NCBI GenBank assembly: GCA_031272305.1
Contig: JAISUA010000105.1
Coordinates: 1 to 27,412, forward strand
Length of the DNA: 27,412 nucleotides
DNA from: Clostridioides sp.
GTDB taxonomy: Bacteria > Bacillota > Clostridia > Peptostreptococcales > Peptostreptococcaceae
Direction: 5' to 3'
The notes under the pieces were generated by a model. The model was not told the origin of the DNA, ran no database searches, and saw nothing but the letters and a program-made list of their open reading frames with translations. The position numbers and the translations under genes were made by a program. Position 1 is the first letter of the stretch; every line of letters begins with the position of its first letter. Shown here piece by piece: positions 15,228 through 23,995 of this stretch.

Positions 15228-15458
15228 ATGAAAAGCTTTAACAAAAGTTTATCTAAAGTTTTCATATTTATGATTAGGTGTTATCAGAAATACATATCTC
15301 CTTTGAAAGGCCCTACGTGTAGATTTTATCCGACTTGCTCGGAATATGCTATACAAGCTATCAAAAAATACGGAATATTCAAAGGAAGTTATCTAGCAGT
15401 AAGAAGAATTTTAAAATGCCATCCGTTTCATCCTGGAGGATTTGACCCTTTGAAATAA
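15228..15458 (+). CDS. yidD: Membrane protein insertion efficiency factor YidD
   Basis: Small membrane-associated protein of 76 aa that assists YidC-dependent insertion. It contains the family core RCYQKYISPLKGPTCRFYPTC followed by SEYAIQAIKKYG and ends CHPFHPGGFDPL, with conserved cysteines. ATG at 15228 is preferred, with GAGGTG 8 nt upstream; an in-frame TTG at 15192 would add twelve residues without a site. It lies between rnpA and yidC as usual. Confidence 0.95.
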   Translation: MKSFNKSLSKVFIFMIRCYQKYISPLKGPTCRFYPTCSEYAIQAIKKYGIFKGSYLAVRRILKCHPFHPGGFDPLK

Positions 15459-15476
15459 AATCAAAGATTGAAAGTC

Positions 15477-15510
15477 TTATCATCATAGATTTGACGTCAA
15501 ATAGTGATAA
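15477..15510. promoter_or_regulatory. Nested dyad before yidC
   Basis: A perfect 14-nt palindrome ATTTGACGTCAAAT (15489-15502) is nested inside TTATCA (15477-15482) and TGATAA (15505-15510). There is no T-run, so a terminator is unlikely. It could be an operator or a leader structure for yidC. I see no MifM-like leader peptide in the 110-nt gap. Confidence 0.4.
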
Positions 15511-15568
15511 CAAGAAAATCGTTCTGAACGGTTTGCATTTATATCATATAAAAAAATAGGAGGTTTAC

Positions 15569-16297
15569 GTGGGAATAATAGGAAGTGCACTAGGACAAAT
15601 ACTTAAAGCAATGTATGGCTTAACTCAAAATTACGGGTTATCAATTATATTGTTTGTTATAATTGTAAAAACAATTATTCTGCCATTGACTGTTAAACAG
15701 ACAAAGTCATCTATGGCTATGCAAGAGATACAACCTCGTATCAAAGAAATTCAAGAGAAATATAAGAATAAACCAGAAAAACAAAACGAAGAATTACAAA
15801 AATTATATAAGGAAACAAAATTCAATCCATTATCAGGATGTTTGCCTTTGCTAATTCAAATGCCTATAATATTCTTTTTATTTTGGGTTTTAAAAGATCC
15901 AGTAAAATATGGAGTATTTGAAACAAAAGCAGCATATGATGTAGCTAACACAAGCTTTTTATGGATCAAAAGTTTATCGAAACCTGATTATATAATAGCG
16001 TTTTTATCAGGTATAAGTGCATATTTTATGCAAAAAGTAACTATGGCAACTACAGCCACTGAGGATATGAATCCTCAAATGAAATCAATGACTTATATTA
16101 TGACAGGTATGTCATTTATATTTGGTTTCCAATGGCAATCAGGACTTGTTCTTTATTGGACAGTAAGTAATGTATATTCAATAATTCAAACGTTACTAGT
16201 AGTTGCACCTATGAAAAAAAGACTTTCTAATAATTCCAAAACTGGTGGGGAGGTAGGAGCCGATGCCAAAAAGTCTAAAAATAAACTGCAAAAGTAA
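15569..16297 (+). CDS. yidC: Membrane protein insertase YidC
   Basis: Inserts proteins into the cytoplasmic membrane alone or with SecYEG; 242 aa. Hydrophobic segments: about 20-42, 90-108, 140-158, 168-185 and 190-212. The family core is clear: LPLTVKQTKSSMAMQEIQP, a charged cytoplasmic hairpin (about 50-85), and NPLSGCLPLLIQMPI. There is no lipoprotein signal peptide; the protein begins at the first core helix, as in many clostridial forms. The GTG start has TAGGAGGTTTAC just before it. A short Lys-rich tail ends the protein. Its 3' end overlaps jag by 35 nt in another frame, indicating translational coupling. Confidence 0.95.
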   Translation: MGIIGSALGQILKAMYGLTQNYGLSIILFVIIVKTIILPLTVKQTKSSMAMQEIQPRIKEIQEKYKNKPEKQNEELQKLYKETKFNPLSGCLPLLIQMPIIFFLFWVLKDPVKYGVFETKAAYDVANTSFLWIKSLSKPDYIIAFLSGISAYFMQKVTMATTATEDMNPQMKSMTYIMTGMSFIFGFQWQSGLVLYWTVSNVYSIIQTLLVVAPMKKRLSNNSKTGGEVGADAKKSKNKLQK

Positions 16298-16883
16298 AGA
16301 AGAGGCAATAAAGGCGGCTATAGAGAAATTTAATTGCAAAGAAGAAGATTTAGAAATACAAGTGCTTGAAAATCCTACTAAAGGATTTCTTGGCATAGGA
16401 GCAAAGAATGGAGTATACGAAATTACTCTTATTGAAAATGAACTTGAAGTTTCAAGAAAATTCATTGAAACCTTGATTCTAAATGCAAATCTAGATGCTC
16501 AAGTTGAGGTATCACAAGATAAGAAAATTATAAAAATAAATATTTCTGGAAAAGAAGCACATAAACTTATAGGAAGAAGAGGAGAAACTCTAGATTCTAT
16601 TCAATTATTGACAGGACTTGCTTTGAATAAGATAAATAAGGATTCAAAGATGAGAGTAAGCATAGATATAAATAATTATAGAAGAAAGAGAAAAGAATCT
16701 TTGATAAGATATGCTACAAAGGCAGCTAGAGAAGTTGCAAGAACAAAGAAAACTAAAAAACTGGATTATATGAATCCATATGAAAGAAGAATAATACACT
16801 CAGCACTTCAAAACGACAAGTATGTTATTACTTATAGTGAAGGCACAGATCCTCATAGAAGATTAGTAATAGAACATAAATAG
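16263..16883 (+). CDS. jag: RNA-binding protein Jag/KhpB
   Basis: Cytoplasmic RNA-binding protein of 206 aa, linked in other Firmicutes to control of cell division and elongation, often with partner KhpA. Jag-N domain about 1-55 (AIEKFNCKEEDLEIQVLENPTKGFLGIGAKN in two pieces: AIEKFNCKEEDLEIQ and GFLGIGAKN); KH domain about 75-150 with the GxxG loop as GRRG; R3H domain at the C-terminus with NPYERRIIHSAL and the R-x3-H spacing. The start is inside yidC, with GGGGAGG about 9 nt upstream of the ATG. Confidence 0.93.
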   Translation: MPKSLKINCKSKEEAIKAAIEKFNCKEEDLEIQVLENPTKGFLGIGAKNGVYEITLIENELEVSRKFIETLILNANLDAQVEVSQDKKIIKINISGKEAHKLIGRRGETLDSIQLLTGLALNKINKDSKMRVSIDINNYRRKRKESLIRYATKAAREVARTKKTKKLDYMNPYERRIIHSALQNDKYVITYSEGTDPHRRLVIEHK

Positions 16884-16923
16884 TTGAGTATAAGCAGTGC
16901 GAGGAATCTAAAGAAAAAAATAT

Positions 16924-16970
16924 AGGCTATCTCATTTTATAAGGGTTATGATTTGAGGCAGCCTGTTTTT
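16924..16970 (+). terminator. Hairpin with T-run before mnmE (possible attenuator)
   Basis: AGGCT (16924-16928) pairs with AGCCT (16960-16964), CTCA with TGAG, and ATAA with TTAT over a GGG loop, giving a segmented stem with internal loops. GTTTTT follows at 16965-16970, just before the mnmE ribosome site. It may terminate readthrough from jag or modulate mnmE. The stem is weak. Confidence 0.35.
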
Positions 16971-16985
16971 GATGGAGGTGAAATT

Positions 16986-18395
16986 TTGTATATTGACGAT
17001 ACAATTACAGCAATAGCTACAGCACCTGGAGAAGGTGGAATAGGTATCATAAGAATAAGTGGTCCAAAATCACTTGAAGTGGCAGAAAGTATATTTAAGT
17101 CTAATTCAGGTAAAAAAATATCTGAATACAAGGCTAGAACACTTATATATGGAAAAATAGTAGATAAAAGAATTGATACAGATAATAACTCTTATACTGA
17201 AAGTGTTATAGATGAGGTTCTAGTTGCTTATATGAAAGGTCCAAATTCTTACACTGCAGAAGATGTTATTGAGATAAATTGTCATGGTGGAATCGTAAGT
17301 GTAAAAAAAATTCTTGAGCTTGTGCTATCAAAAGATGTAAGACTTGCAGATAGAGGAGAATTTACAAAAAGAGCGTTTTTGAATGGAAGAATAGATCTTT
17401 CTCAAGCGGAGGCAGTTATTGATATTATAAATGCAAAGACTTCAAAATCTCACGAGGTTGCACAAGGACAGTTAGAAGGAAGTTTATCTAAAAAAATAAA
17501 AGATTTGAGATTCAAAGTTACAGAACTTCTTGCACAGATAGAAGTAGCAATAGATTTTCCAGAGGAAGATATAGAATTTATAACATATAAAGAACTTAAA
17601 GAAGGAGCTACAAATCTACGTTATCAGATTGAAAAACTTTATGATTCATCAGAAAGTGGAAAAATTTTAAGAGAAGGTCTAAAGACAGTCATAGTTGGAA
17701 AGCCAAATGTAGGGAAGTCATCTCTTTTGAATTTGATTTTAGGAGAAAAAAGAGCTATAGTTACTGATATTCCAGGAACAACAAGAGATGTAATAGAGGA
17801 ATTTGTAAATATAAGAGGTATACCTGTTAGAATAATTGATACAGCGGGTATAAGAGAAACAGAAGATGTAGTAGAAAAAATAGGTGTAGAAAAATCAAAA
17901 GAATCTATTCAAAGTGCAGATCTAGTGATAACAGTGCTAGATTATTCAAATGATATTTCTGATGAAGATATAGAAATTTTAAAAACAGTGGATAAATCAA
18001 AGACAATAGTTCTATTGAATAAGACGGATCTAGATAAAAAAATTGATATAGCCCAAATAGATAAGTATGTAAATACAGATAATATTATAGAGATTTCAGC
18101 GTTAAATAATATAGGAATAGAAAAACTTGAAGAAAAAATAGAGAAATTAGTATATAAGGGTAATGTAAAAAATAATTCAGAGATTGTTATAAGTAATTCA
18201 AGACATAAAGATGCTCTTGAAAAATCACTTAGAGCTATGGAAGATGCTATTAACTCTATAAATCAAGCTTTGCCTCTTGATTTTGTAGAAGTTGATCTGA
18301 AAAATGTTTGGGATTATCTTGGATATATTAATGGAGATACAGTTAAAGAAGATTTATTAGATACTATATTCAGCAACTTCTGTATAGGAAAATAA
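16986..18395 (+). CDS. mnmE: tRNA modification GTPase MnmE
   Basis: With MnmG it installs the carboxymethylaminomethyl group on U34 of certain tRNAs; 469 aa. The N-terminal tetrahydrofolate-binding domain begins YIDDTITAIATAPGEGGIGI. The inserted G domain has GKPNVGKSS (about 238-246), DTAGIRETED and NKTDL. The C-terminal CIGK carries the conserved catalytic cysteine. The start is TTG at 16986, with GGAGGTG 5 nt upstream; this gives the family's usual first residues, whereas a TTG at 16953 would add eleven unmatched residues. Followed closely by mnmG. Confidence 0.96.
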   Translation: MYIDDTITAIATAPGEGGIGIIRISGPKSLEVAESIFKSNSGKKISEYKARTLIYGKIVDKRIDTDNNSYTESVIDEVLVAYMKGPNSYTAEDVIEINCHGGIVSVKKILELVLSKDVRLADRGEFTKRAFLNGRIDLSQAEAVIDIINAKTSKSHEVAQGQLEGSLSKKIKDLRFKVTELLAQIEVAIDFPEEDIEFITYKELKEGATNLRYQIEKLYDSSESGKILREGLKTVIVGKPNVGKSSLLNLILGEKRAIVTDIPGTTRDVIEEFVNIRGIPVRIIDTAGIRETEDVVEKIGVEKSKESIQSADLVITVLDYSNDISDEDIEILKTVDKSKTIVLLNKTDLDKKIDIAQIDKYVNTDNIIEISALNNIGIEKLEEKIEKLVYKGNVKNNSEIVISNSRHKDALEKSLRAMEDAINSINQALPLDFVEVDLKNVWDYLGYINGDTVKEDLLDTIFSNFCIGK

Positions 18396-18438
18396 AAAAT
18401 ATAGAAAAAGTGTTTGCGAGGAGGCACATATTATAAAT

Positions 18439-20316
18439 ATGATTAATTTTAATGCAGGTATATATGATATAATTGTTGTAGGAGCAGGTCACGCAGGTTG
18501 CGAGGCAGCTCTTGCATCAGCAAGAATGGGAAAAAAAACACTTGTCATAACACTTTCTTTGGATTCTATAGCTATGATGGCATGCAATCCTTCGATAGGA
18601 GGAACAGGAAAAGGTCAGCTTGTCAAAGAAATAGATGCTCTTGGTGGAGAAATGGGAATCAATGCAGACAAAACATTTATTCAGAGCAGACTTCTAAACA
18701 CAGCAAAAGGACCAGCAGTGCATTCACTTAGAACTCAAGCAGATAAGTTTAAGTATCATGAGCAAATGAAGAAAACTCTTGAAGATGAAAAGAATCTTGA
18801 TATAGTTATGGATGAGGTAGTAGATATAATAGTTGAAGACAATAAGGCTACAGGTGTAATAACAAAACTTGGATGTGAGTACCATTCAAAAGCAGTGATA
18901 CTTTCTACAGGTGTATATCTAAATTCTAAAATTCATATAGGAGAGGTATCTTTTAATGAAGGACCAAATGGCCTTGGATATGCGAAATCTCTTACAGAAA
19001 ACTTAGAAAAATTAGGACTTCATATGAGAAGATTTAAAACAGGTACTCCAGCTAGAATCAATCGTGACACGATAGATTTTTCTGTGATGGATATTCAAGA
19101 AGGTGACGAAAAAATCACGCCATTTTCATTTATGAATGATGAACTAGATATAGAACAAGTACCTTGTTATCTTACTCGAACTACAAAGAAAACTAAAGAA
19201 ATTATTCTAGAAAACATCGCTAGATCGCCAATATATGCAGGAAAAATCGATTCAACAGGTGCTAGATATTGTCCTTCAATTGAAGATAAGATTATGAGAT
19301 TTACAGATAAGGAATCACATCAATTATTTATTGAACCAGAAGGACTGAATACAAAAGAGATGTATATTCAAGGAATTTCTACATCTTTGCCGCTAGAAGT
19401 ACAGATTCCAATGTACAAAAGTATAAAAGGTCTTGAAAACGCAAAAATAATGAGACCAGCTTATGCTATAGAATACGATTGTGTAGATCCTACTCAATTA
19501 AAAATAAATTTGGAATTAAAATGTGTTGAAAATCTGTTTAGTGCTGGTCAATTCAATGGAACTTCAGGATATGAAGAAGCAGCTTCTCAAGGTTTGATTG
19601 CTGGAATAAATGCAGTTAGAAAAATAAATGGAGAAGAACCATTTATCCTTGATAGATCAGAGGCATATATAGGTGTTTTAATAGATGATTTGGTTACAAA
19701 AGGAACTAATGAACCTTATAGAATAATGACTTCAAGAGCAGAGTATAGACTTTATCTAAGACAAGACAATGCAGATATGCGACTTACGCAAAAAGGTTAT
19801 GAAATAGGTCTTGCTACAGAAGAAAGATATAGAAGATTTCTTACGAAGAAAGAACAAGTAGAAAATGAAATGAAAAGGTTACAAATAGATAGAGTTACTC
19901 CTAATGAAATAAATGAACTTCTTGTAAGTAAAGGTGGTTCAGAAATAAAAGTAGGTCTATCTTTGTATGAAATATTAAAAAGACCAGAAGTAAATTATAA
20001 AATGTTGGAAGAAATAGGAAAAGGAAATGAAGATATTCCTAATGAAGTGAAAAATCAATGTGAAGTTATGACTAAATATAAAGGATACATTGATAAACAA
20101 CTTAAACAAATAGATCAGTTCAAGAAGCTAGAAAATAAAAAACTAGATGAAAATATAGATTATTCTTCTATAGATGGTCTAAAGATTGAAGCAAGACAAA
20201 AATTAAATAAAATAAAACCAGTGTCAATTGGACAAGCATCGAGAATATCAGGAGTATCTCCAGCAGATATATCAGTCTTATTGATTTACTTGGAACAAAT
20301 GAGAAGAAAAAATTAA
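18439..20316 (+). CDS. mnmG: tRNA uridine-5-carboxymethylaminomethyl modification enzyme MnmG
   Basis: FAD-dependent partner of MnmE in U34 modification; 625 aa, normal length. The Rossmann motif VVGAGHAGCEAA lies near the N-terminus, followed by MACNPSIGGTGKGQLV. The GidA signature regions GPAVHSLRTQADK and EYDCVDPTQL and the FNGTSGYEEAA segment are intact, and a helical C-terminal domain binds MnmE. The ATG gives the standard N-terminus, but its GAGGAGG site is about 14 nt away, longer than usual; an in-frame ATT lies at the ideal distance. It is 43 nt after mnmE, and the pair is co-transcribed. Confidence 0.97.
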   Translation: MINFNAGIYDIIVVGAGHAGCEAALASARMGKKTLVITLSLDSIAMMACNPSIGGTGKGQLVKEIDALGGEMGINADKTFIQSRLLNTAKGPAVHSLRTQADKFKYHEQMKKTLEDEKNLDIVMDEVVDIIVEDNKATGVITKLGCEYHSKAVILSTGVYLNSKIHIGEVSFNEGPNGLGYAKSLTENLEKLGLHMRRFKTGTPARINRDTIDFSVMDIQEGDEKITPFSFMNDELDIEQVPCYLTRTTKKTKEIILENIARSPIYAGKIDSTGARYCPSIEDKIMRFTDKESHQLFIEPEGLNTKEMYIQGISTSLPLEVQIPMYKSIKGLENAKIMRPAYAIEYDCVDPTQLKINLELKCVENLFSAGQFNGTSGYEEAASQGLIAGINAVRKINGEEPFILDRSEAYIGVLIDDLVTKGTNEPYRIMTSRAEYRLYLRQDNADMRLTQKGYEIGLATEERYRRFLTKKEQVENEMKRLQIDRVTPNEINELLVSKGGSEIKVGLSLYEILKRPEVNYKMLEEIGKGNEDIPNEVKNQCEVMTKYKGYIDKQLKQIDQFKKLENKKLDENIDYSSIDGLKIEARQKLNKIKPVSIGQASRISGVSPADISVLLIYLEQMRRKN

Positions 20317-20486
20317 AAGTTTTTGATGAAAAGACTTATAAAGTGTTATATAATATATACAAAAAATTAAGTGAATTCTCTTGTTAGATGTTTTGTTTTA
20401 GTTATATATTATATGAATTTAAGAAGAATTAAAAAAATAAGTTATATAATTATATGTAAAGATGTATACAAAAAATTAAGGAGTAA

Positions 20487-21230
20487 GTGAAAAAATCACT
20501 TTTTGCTAATATGAACAATATTGAATTATTAAGAGAAGGACTATTGGATTTTGGAATCAAAGCAGATACAAAGATGTTAGATAGATTTCAAAAATATAAG
20601 GAAGTTCTTGTAGAATGGAACAAAGTAATGAATCTGACAGGCATAGAAGATGAACGAGAAATTTATATAAAACATTTTTTGGATAGTATATCTATGGTTA
20701 AATCAGGTTGCGTCAAAGAAAACATATCTGTAATCGATGTTGGAACAGGTGCAGGTTTCCCTGGAATACCACTAAAAATATGTTTTGAAAATATAAAATT
20801 GACACTTCTAGATTCTTTGAATAAAAGGATAAATTTTTTGAAAGCAGTCGGAGAAAGTTTAGAATTAGAAGGAATTGAATATCTTCATGCTAGAGCAGAA
20901 GATTTTGGAGTAAAAAAAGAATACAGACAATCATATGATATAGCCACAGCAAGAGCGGTTGCAGAATTGCCAGTACTTCTTGAAATATGCGTTCCATTCG
21001 TAAAAGTGGGAGGATATTTTATATGCTTAAAAGGACCTAGTGTCGAAAGAGAGATACAAGATTCTACAAAAGCACAAGAAGTATTAGGAGTGAAGTTTAT
21101 TGAGAAAATAGACATAAAATTAAAAGAATCAGATTCAAATCACAACATATTGATTTTTCAAAAGATAAAAGATACTCCGAATAAATATCCGAGAAAGGCT
21201 GGAAAAGTGTCTAAAAACCCTATAAAATAA
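20487..21230 (+). CDS. rsmG: 16S rRNA (guanine-N7) methyltransferase RsmG
   Basis: Methylates N7 of G527 (E. coli numbering) in 16S rRNA; 247 aa. The SAM-binding motif VIDVGTGAGFPGIPL (about 82-96) and the HARAED segment match RsmG. The C-terminal NKYPRKAGKVSKNPI is the family ending. The start is GTG at 20487, with AAGGAG only 3 nt away, which is close; the next in-frame option is ATG at 20511 without a site. In the 170-nt gap before it, TATACAAAAAATTAAG occurs twice (20356 and 20465). Confidence 0.94.
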   Translation: MKKSLFANMNNIELLREGLLDFGIKADTKMLDRFQKYKEVLVEWNKVMNLTGIEDEREIYIKHFLDSISMVKSGCVKENISVIDVGTGAGFPGIPLKICFENIKLTLLDSLNKRINFLKAVGESLELEGIEYLHARAEDFGVKKEYRQSYDIATARAVAELPVLLEICVPFVKVGGYFICLKGPSVEREIQDSTKAQEVLGVKFIEKIDIKLKESDSNHNILIFQKIKDTPNKYPRKAGKVSKNPIK

Positions 21231-21249
21231 AAGAGGATAAAAGTAATAA

Positions 21250-21281
21250 ATGAAGAAATTAATATATGAAGAAATTAATAT
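21250..21281. repeat. Tandem 16-bp duplication upstream of noc
   Basis: ATGAAGAAATTAATAT occurs twice back to back (21250-21265 and 21266-21281) in the rsmG-noc gap, upstream of a possible -10 TATAAT at about 21309. Confidence 0.8.
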
Positions 21282-21337
21282 ATTGTAAGGTATTGTAAAA
21301 AGGTTATATATAATTGTCTAAATAAGAGGGGTATGTT

Positions 21338-22132
21338 ATGGAAGAAAAAAAAATAATGGAAATATCTGTAGAAAAAATAGTACCAAATCCATATCAACCG
21401 AGAAAGATTTTTTCGCAGGTATCATTAGAAGAGTTGAGCGATTCTATAAGAGCTTTTGGTATACTTCAGCCACTTACTGTAAGATCAAAAGATGATGTGT
21501 ATGAATTGGTTGCTGGAGAAAGAAGACTTAGAGCTGCAAAGATGGCAGGTCTTAAAACAGTTCCTGTTATAATAAATAATATGGATGATGAATCCTCAGC
21601 AGTTTTGGCTTTACTTGAAAATCTACAAAGGGAAGATCTGAATTTTATTGAAGAATCTATAGGTTATGACAACCTTATTAGACAACATCACTTTACCCAA
21701 CAGCAACTTGCTGAGAAACTTGGGAAAAATCAATCTACAATAGCCAACAAACTTCGAATTTTGAAGTTGCCAAATGATATAAAGACTAGTTTGGTCGAGA
21801 ATAATTTAACAGAAAGGCATGCGAGAGCATTGCTTAAATTACCTAGTGAAGAGTTGATGAAACAAGTACTTGACAAAGTAGTTTCAAATGAGTTGACAGT
21901 TAAGAAAACAGAAAAGTTGATCAGCGATATTCTCGATGATTTAGACGATGATAAAAAAGATGATGATAATAAAAAGAAGCAAAATATAAAAGTTTCTATG
22001 GGTATGAGAATATACTTAAATACATTGAAACAGGCTTATGAAGTTATAACTAAAACAGGAATTGATGCAAAATACAATGAAGTTGACAAAGGAGATTACA
22101 TGGAAGTTGTATTTAAGATTCCTAAAAAATAG
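21338..22132 (+). CDS. noc: Nucleoid occlusion protein Noc-like (ParB family)
   Basis: ParB-family CTPase/DNA-binding protein of 264 aa. In Bacillus, Noc binds NBS sites and blocks division over the nucleoid. The N-terminal CTP-binding domain carries NPYQPRKIF, GERRLRAAKMAGL and ENLQREDLN. The central helix-turn-helix is QQLAEKLGKNQSTIANKLRI, and the C-terminal domain (MRIYLNTLKQAYEVI onward) resembles Noc more than Spo0J. The roughly 30-residue N-terminal amphipathic membrane-targeting region of Bacillus Noc is absent: the protein begins MEEKKIMEISVEKIVP. The start is sound (AGAGGGG about 6 nt upstream). Its order before parA-parB supports Noc over a second Spo0J. Confidence 0.88.
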   Translation: MEEKKIMEISVEKIVPNPYQPRKIFSQVSLEELSDSIRAFGILQPLTVRSKDDVYELVAGERRLRAAKMAGLKTVPVIINNMDDESSAVLALLENLQREDLNFIEESIGYDNLIRQHHFTQQQLAEKLGKNQSTIANKLRILKLPNDIKTSLVENNLTERHARALLKLPSEELMKQVLDKVVSNELTVKKTEKLISDILDDLDDDKKDDDNKKKQNIKVSMGMRIYLNTLKQAYEVITKTGIDAKYNEVDKGDYMEVVFKIPKK

Positions 22133-22162
22133 AGATTACTTGTATAAGTAATCTCTATTTTT
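22125..22162 (+). terminator. Terminator overlapping the noc stop codon
   Basis: A 17-bp perfect stem (22125-22141 and 22146-22162, core TAGAGATTACTT) with a 4-nt loop ends in TTTTTT. Its 5' arm includes the last noc codons and stop. It separates noc from parA-parB transcriptionally. Confidence 0.9.
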
Positions 22163-22215
22163 TAAGTGATAAGTCTAATATAAATAAGTTTAAGTATACA
22201 CAAGAGGTGATAATA

Positions 22216-22992
22216 ATGGGAAAAGTAATTGCTATTTTCAACCAAAAAGGTGGAGTAGGCAAAACAACAACAAATGTTAATTTAAGTGCTGCTATTGCTA
22301 AACTTAATAAAAAAGTACTTGTTATAGATTTGGATCCTCAAGGAAATTCTACAAGTGGATATGGTATAGATAAAAATGAGGTCGAAAATACAATCTATGA
22401 AGTAATGTTAGACGATTGCAATATAGAAGAATCAATAATAACGACAGAATTTGAAAATGTTGATATAATTGCATCAGCATCTGAACTTGCAGGTGCAGAG
22501 ATAGAGCTTTCTCAGATAGAAAATAGGGAATTTATACTAAAAAAATCAGTTGATAAAATTAAAGAAAACTATGATTATATATTTATAGATTGCCCTCCTT
22601 CTTTGGGAATGCTTACGATAAACGGACTTACAGCTGTTGATAGTGTGATGATTCCGATACAATGCGAATACTATGCACTTGAAGGTGTAAGCCAACTGAT
22701 GAAGACGATTCAGTTGGTGAAAGGAAGATTAAATAAAAATCTTGAGATTCAAGGTGTTGTGTTGAGTATGTTTGATGGAAGAGCAAATCTATCTATTCAA
22801 GTAGTAGAAGAAGTTAAAAAATATTTTAAGGGGAAAGTATATACGAGTCTTATTCCTAGAAATGTTAGACTTGCAGAAGCACCAAGTCATGGAAAACCAG
22901 CAATCTATTACGATGCAAGATGCAGGGGTTCACTTGCATATATGGAACTTGCTGAGGAATTTTTAGATTTAGAGGAGGAGGAAGATTTTTAG
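22216..22992 (+). CDS. parA: Chromosome partitioning ATPase ParA (Soj)
   Basis: Deviant Walker ATPase of 258 aa that binds DNA non-specifically as an ATP dimer and works with ParB in origin segregation; in Bacillus, Soj also regulates DnaA. Walker A is QKGGVGKTT (10-18) with the signature lysine K11, Walker A' is IDLDPQGNST, and Walker B is FIDCPPSLG. ATG at 22216 is chosen: AAGAGGTG lies 6 nt upstream, and an in-frame GTG at 22207 is part of that site. parB begins directly after the stop codon. Confidence 0.96.
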   Translation: MGKVIAIFNQKGGVGKTTTNVNLSAAIAKLNKKVLVIDLDPQGNSTSGYGIDKNEVENTIYEVMLDDCNIEESIITTEFENVDIIASASELAGAEIELSQIENREFILKKSVDKIKENYDYIFIDCPPSLGMLTINGLTAVDSVMIPIQCEYYALEGVSQLMKTIQLVKGRLNKNLEIQGVVLSMFDGRANLSIQVVEEVKKYFKGKVYTSLIPRNVRLAEAPSHGKPAIYYDARCRGSLAYMELAEEFLDLEEEEDF

Positions 22993-23865
22993 ATGGAAAG
23001 AAAATCGAAAAGAAGTAATAGACTTGGAAAGGGATTAAGTGCATTAATTCCTGAAACATTTGAAGAAATTAATCACAAAGATATATTGAACATCGAAATA
23101 AAAAACATTCATCCAAATGACCTTCAGCCTAGAAAATATTTTGATGACGAAAAAATAAAGGCACTTTCTGAATCTATCAAAAATCATGGTGTGCTACAAC
23201 CAATAGTGTTAAAACCTGATGGAATAGATAGTTATATGATTATTGCTGGTGAGAGAAGATACAGAGCCTCAAAAATGGCAGGAATCAAAGAAATACCAGC
23301 TATAGTAAAAGATATTCCTATGAAGAATGTTATGGAGATAGCACTTATCGAAAATATTCAAAGGGAAGATTTGAATGCCGTAGAAGAAGCACTAGCATAC
23401 AAAAGTTTGATAGAAAATTATGAAGTGACTCAAGAAGAAATAGCAGATGCAGTTGGAAAAAGTAGATCTTATATTACAAATACATTAAGATTATTGAATC
23501 TATCAAAGAAAGTAATAGAATTGCTAGATAGTGGAGAAATCACTGCTGGACATGGGAAAGCAATCTTAAGAATACCAACTGAGCAACAACAATATGAAAT
23601 AGCACTTAGAGTTGTAGAGGAAGGTCTTTCTGTAAGACAGGTAGAAGATATAGCGAAAAAGATAGCAGAAGGAAAAGAAATAGAAGCTCCAAAGAAAGAA
23701 AAAGAAGAGGAAAAAGATATATTTTTAGTGGATATTGAGGACAAGCTTACGAATACTTTGGGAACAAAGGTTAGTATTAAAAAGGGTAAGCGTAAAGGTA
23801 AGATAGAAATAGAATATTACAATGATGAAGATTTGAACAATATTATTGCTATGATTATGGAATAA
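22993..23865 (+). CDS. parB: Chromosome partitioning protein ParB (Spo0J)
   Basis: CTP-dependent DNA clamp that loads at parS sites; 290 aa. The N-terminal ParA-contact peptide RLGKGLSALIPE is present. The CTPase core shows LQPRKYF, GERRYRASKMAG and ENIQREDLN; the helix-turn-helix is EEIADAVGKSRSYITNTLRL; and the C-terminal dimer domain (IEIEYYNDEDLNNIIAMI) ends the protein. The start codon abuts the parA stop, with AGAGGAGGAAG at the end of parA as ribosome site. I did not find a parS (TGTTNCACGTGNAACA) in the window. No clear terminator follows. Confidence 0.96.
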   Translation: MERKSKRSNRLGKGLSALIPETFEEINHKDILNIEIKNIHPNDLQPRKYFDDEKIKALSESIKNHGVLQPIVLKPDGIDSYMIIAGERRYRASKMAGIKEIPAIVKDIPMKNVMEIALIENIQREDLNAVEEALAYKSLIENYEVTQEEIADAVGKSRSYITNTLRLLNLSKKVIELLDSGEITAGHGKAILRIPTEQQQYEIALRVVEEGLSVRQVEDIAKKIAEGKEIEAPKKEKEEEKDIFLVDIEDKLTNTLGTKVSIKKGKRKGKIEIEYYNDEDLNNIIAMIME

Positions 23866-23995
23866 ATTAGAGTTTGTATCTAATTAGATCTTACTTAAGT
23901 GATGATAAGTCATATTTTAAATACATCTAGAAATGAAATAGATAAGTAAAAAATATATTTTAAATATATAATTATAATGATTGGAGAGATAAAAA

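Noticed and set aside
21338..23865. parS or Noc-binding site near noc-parA-parB
   Set aside because: I looked for TGTTNCACGTGNAACA and close variants in the block and the window and found none. CACGTG itself was not noticed.
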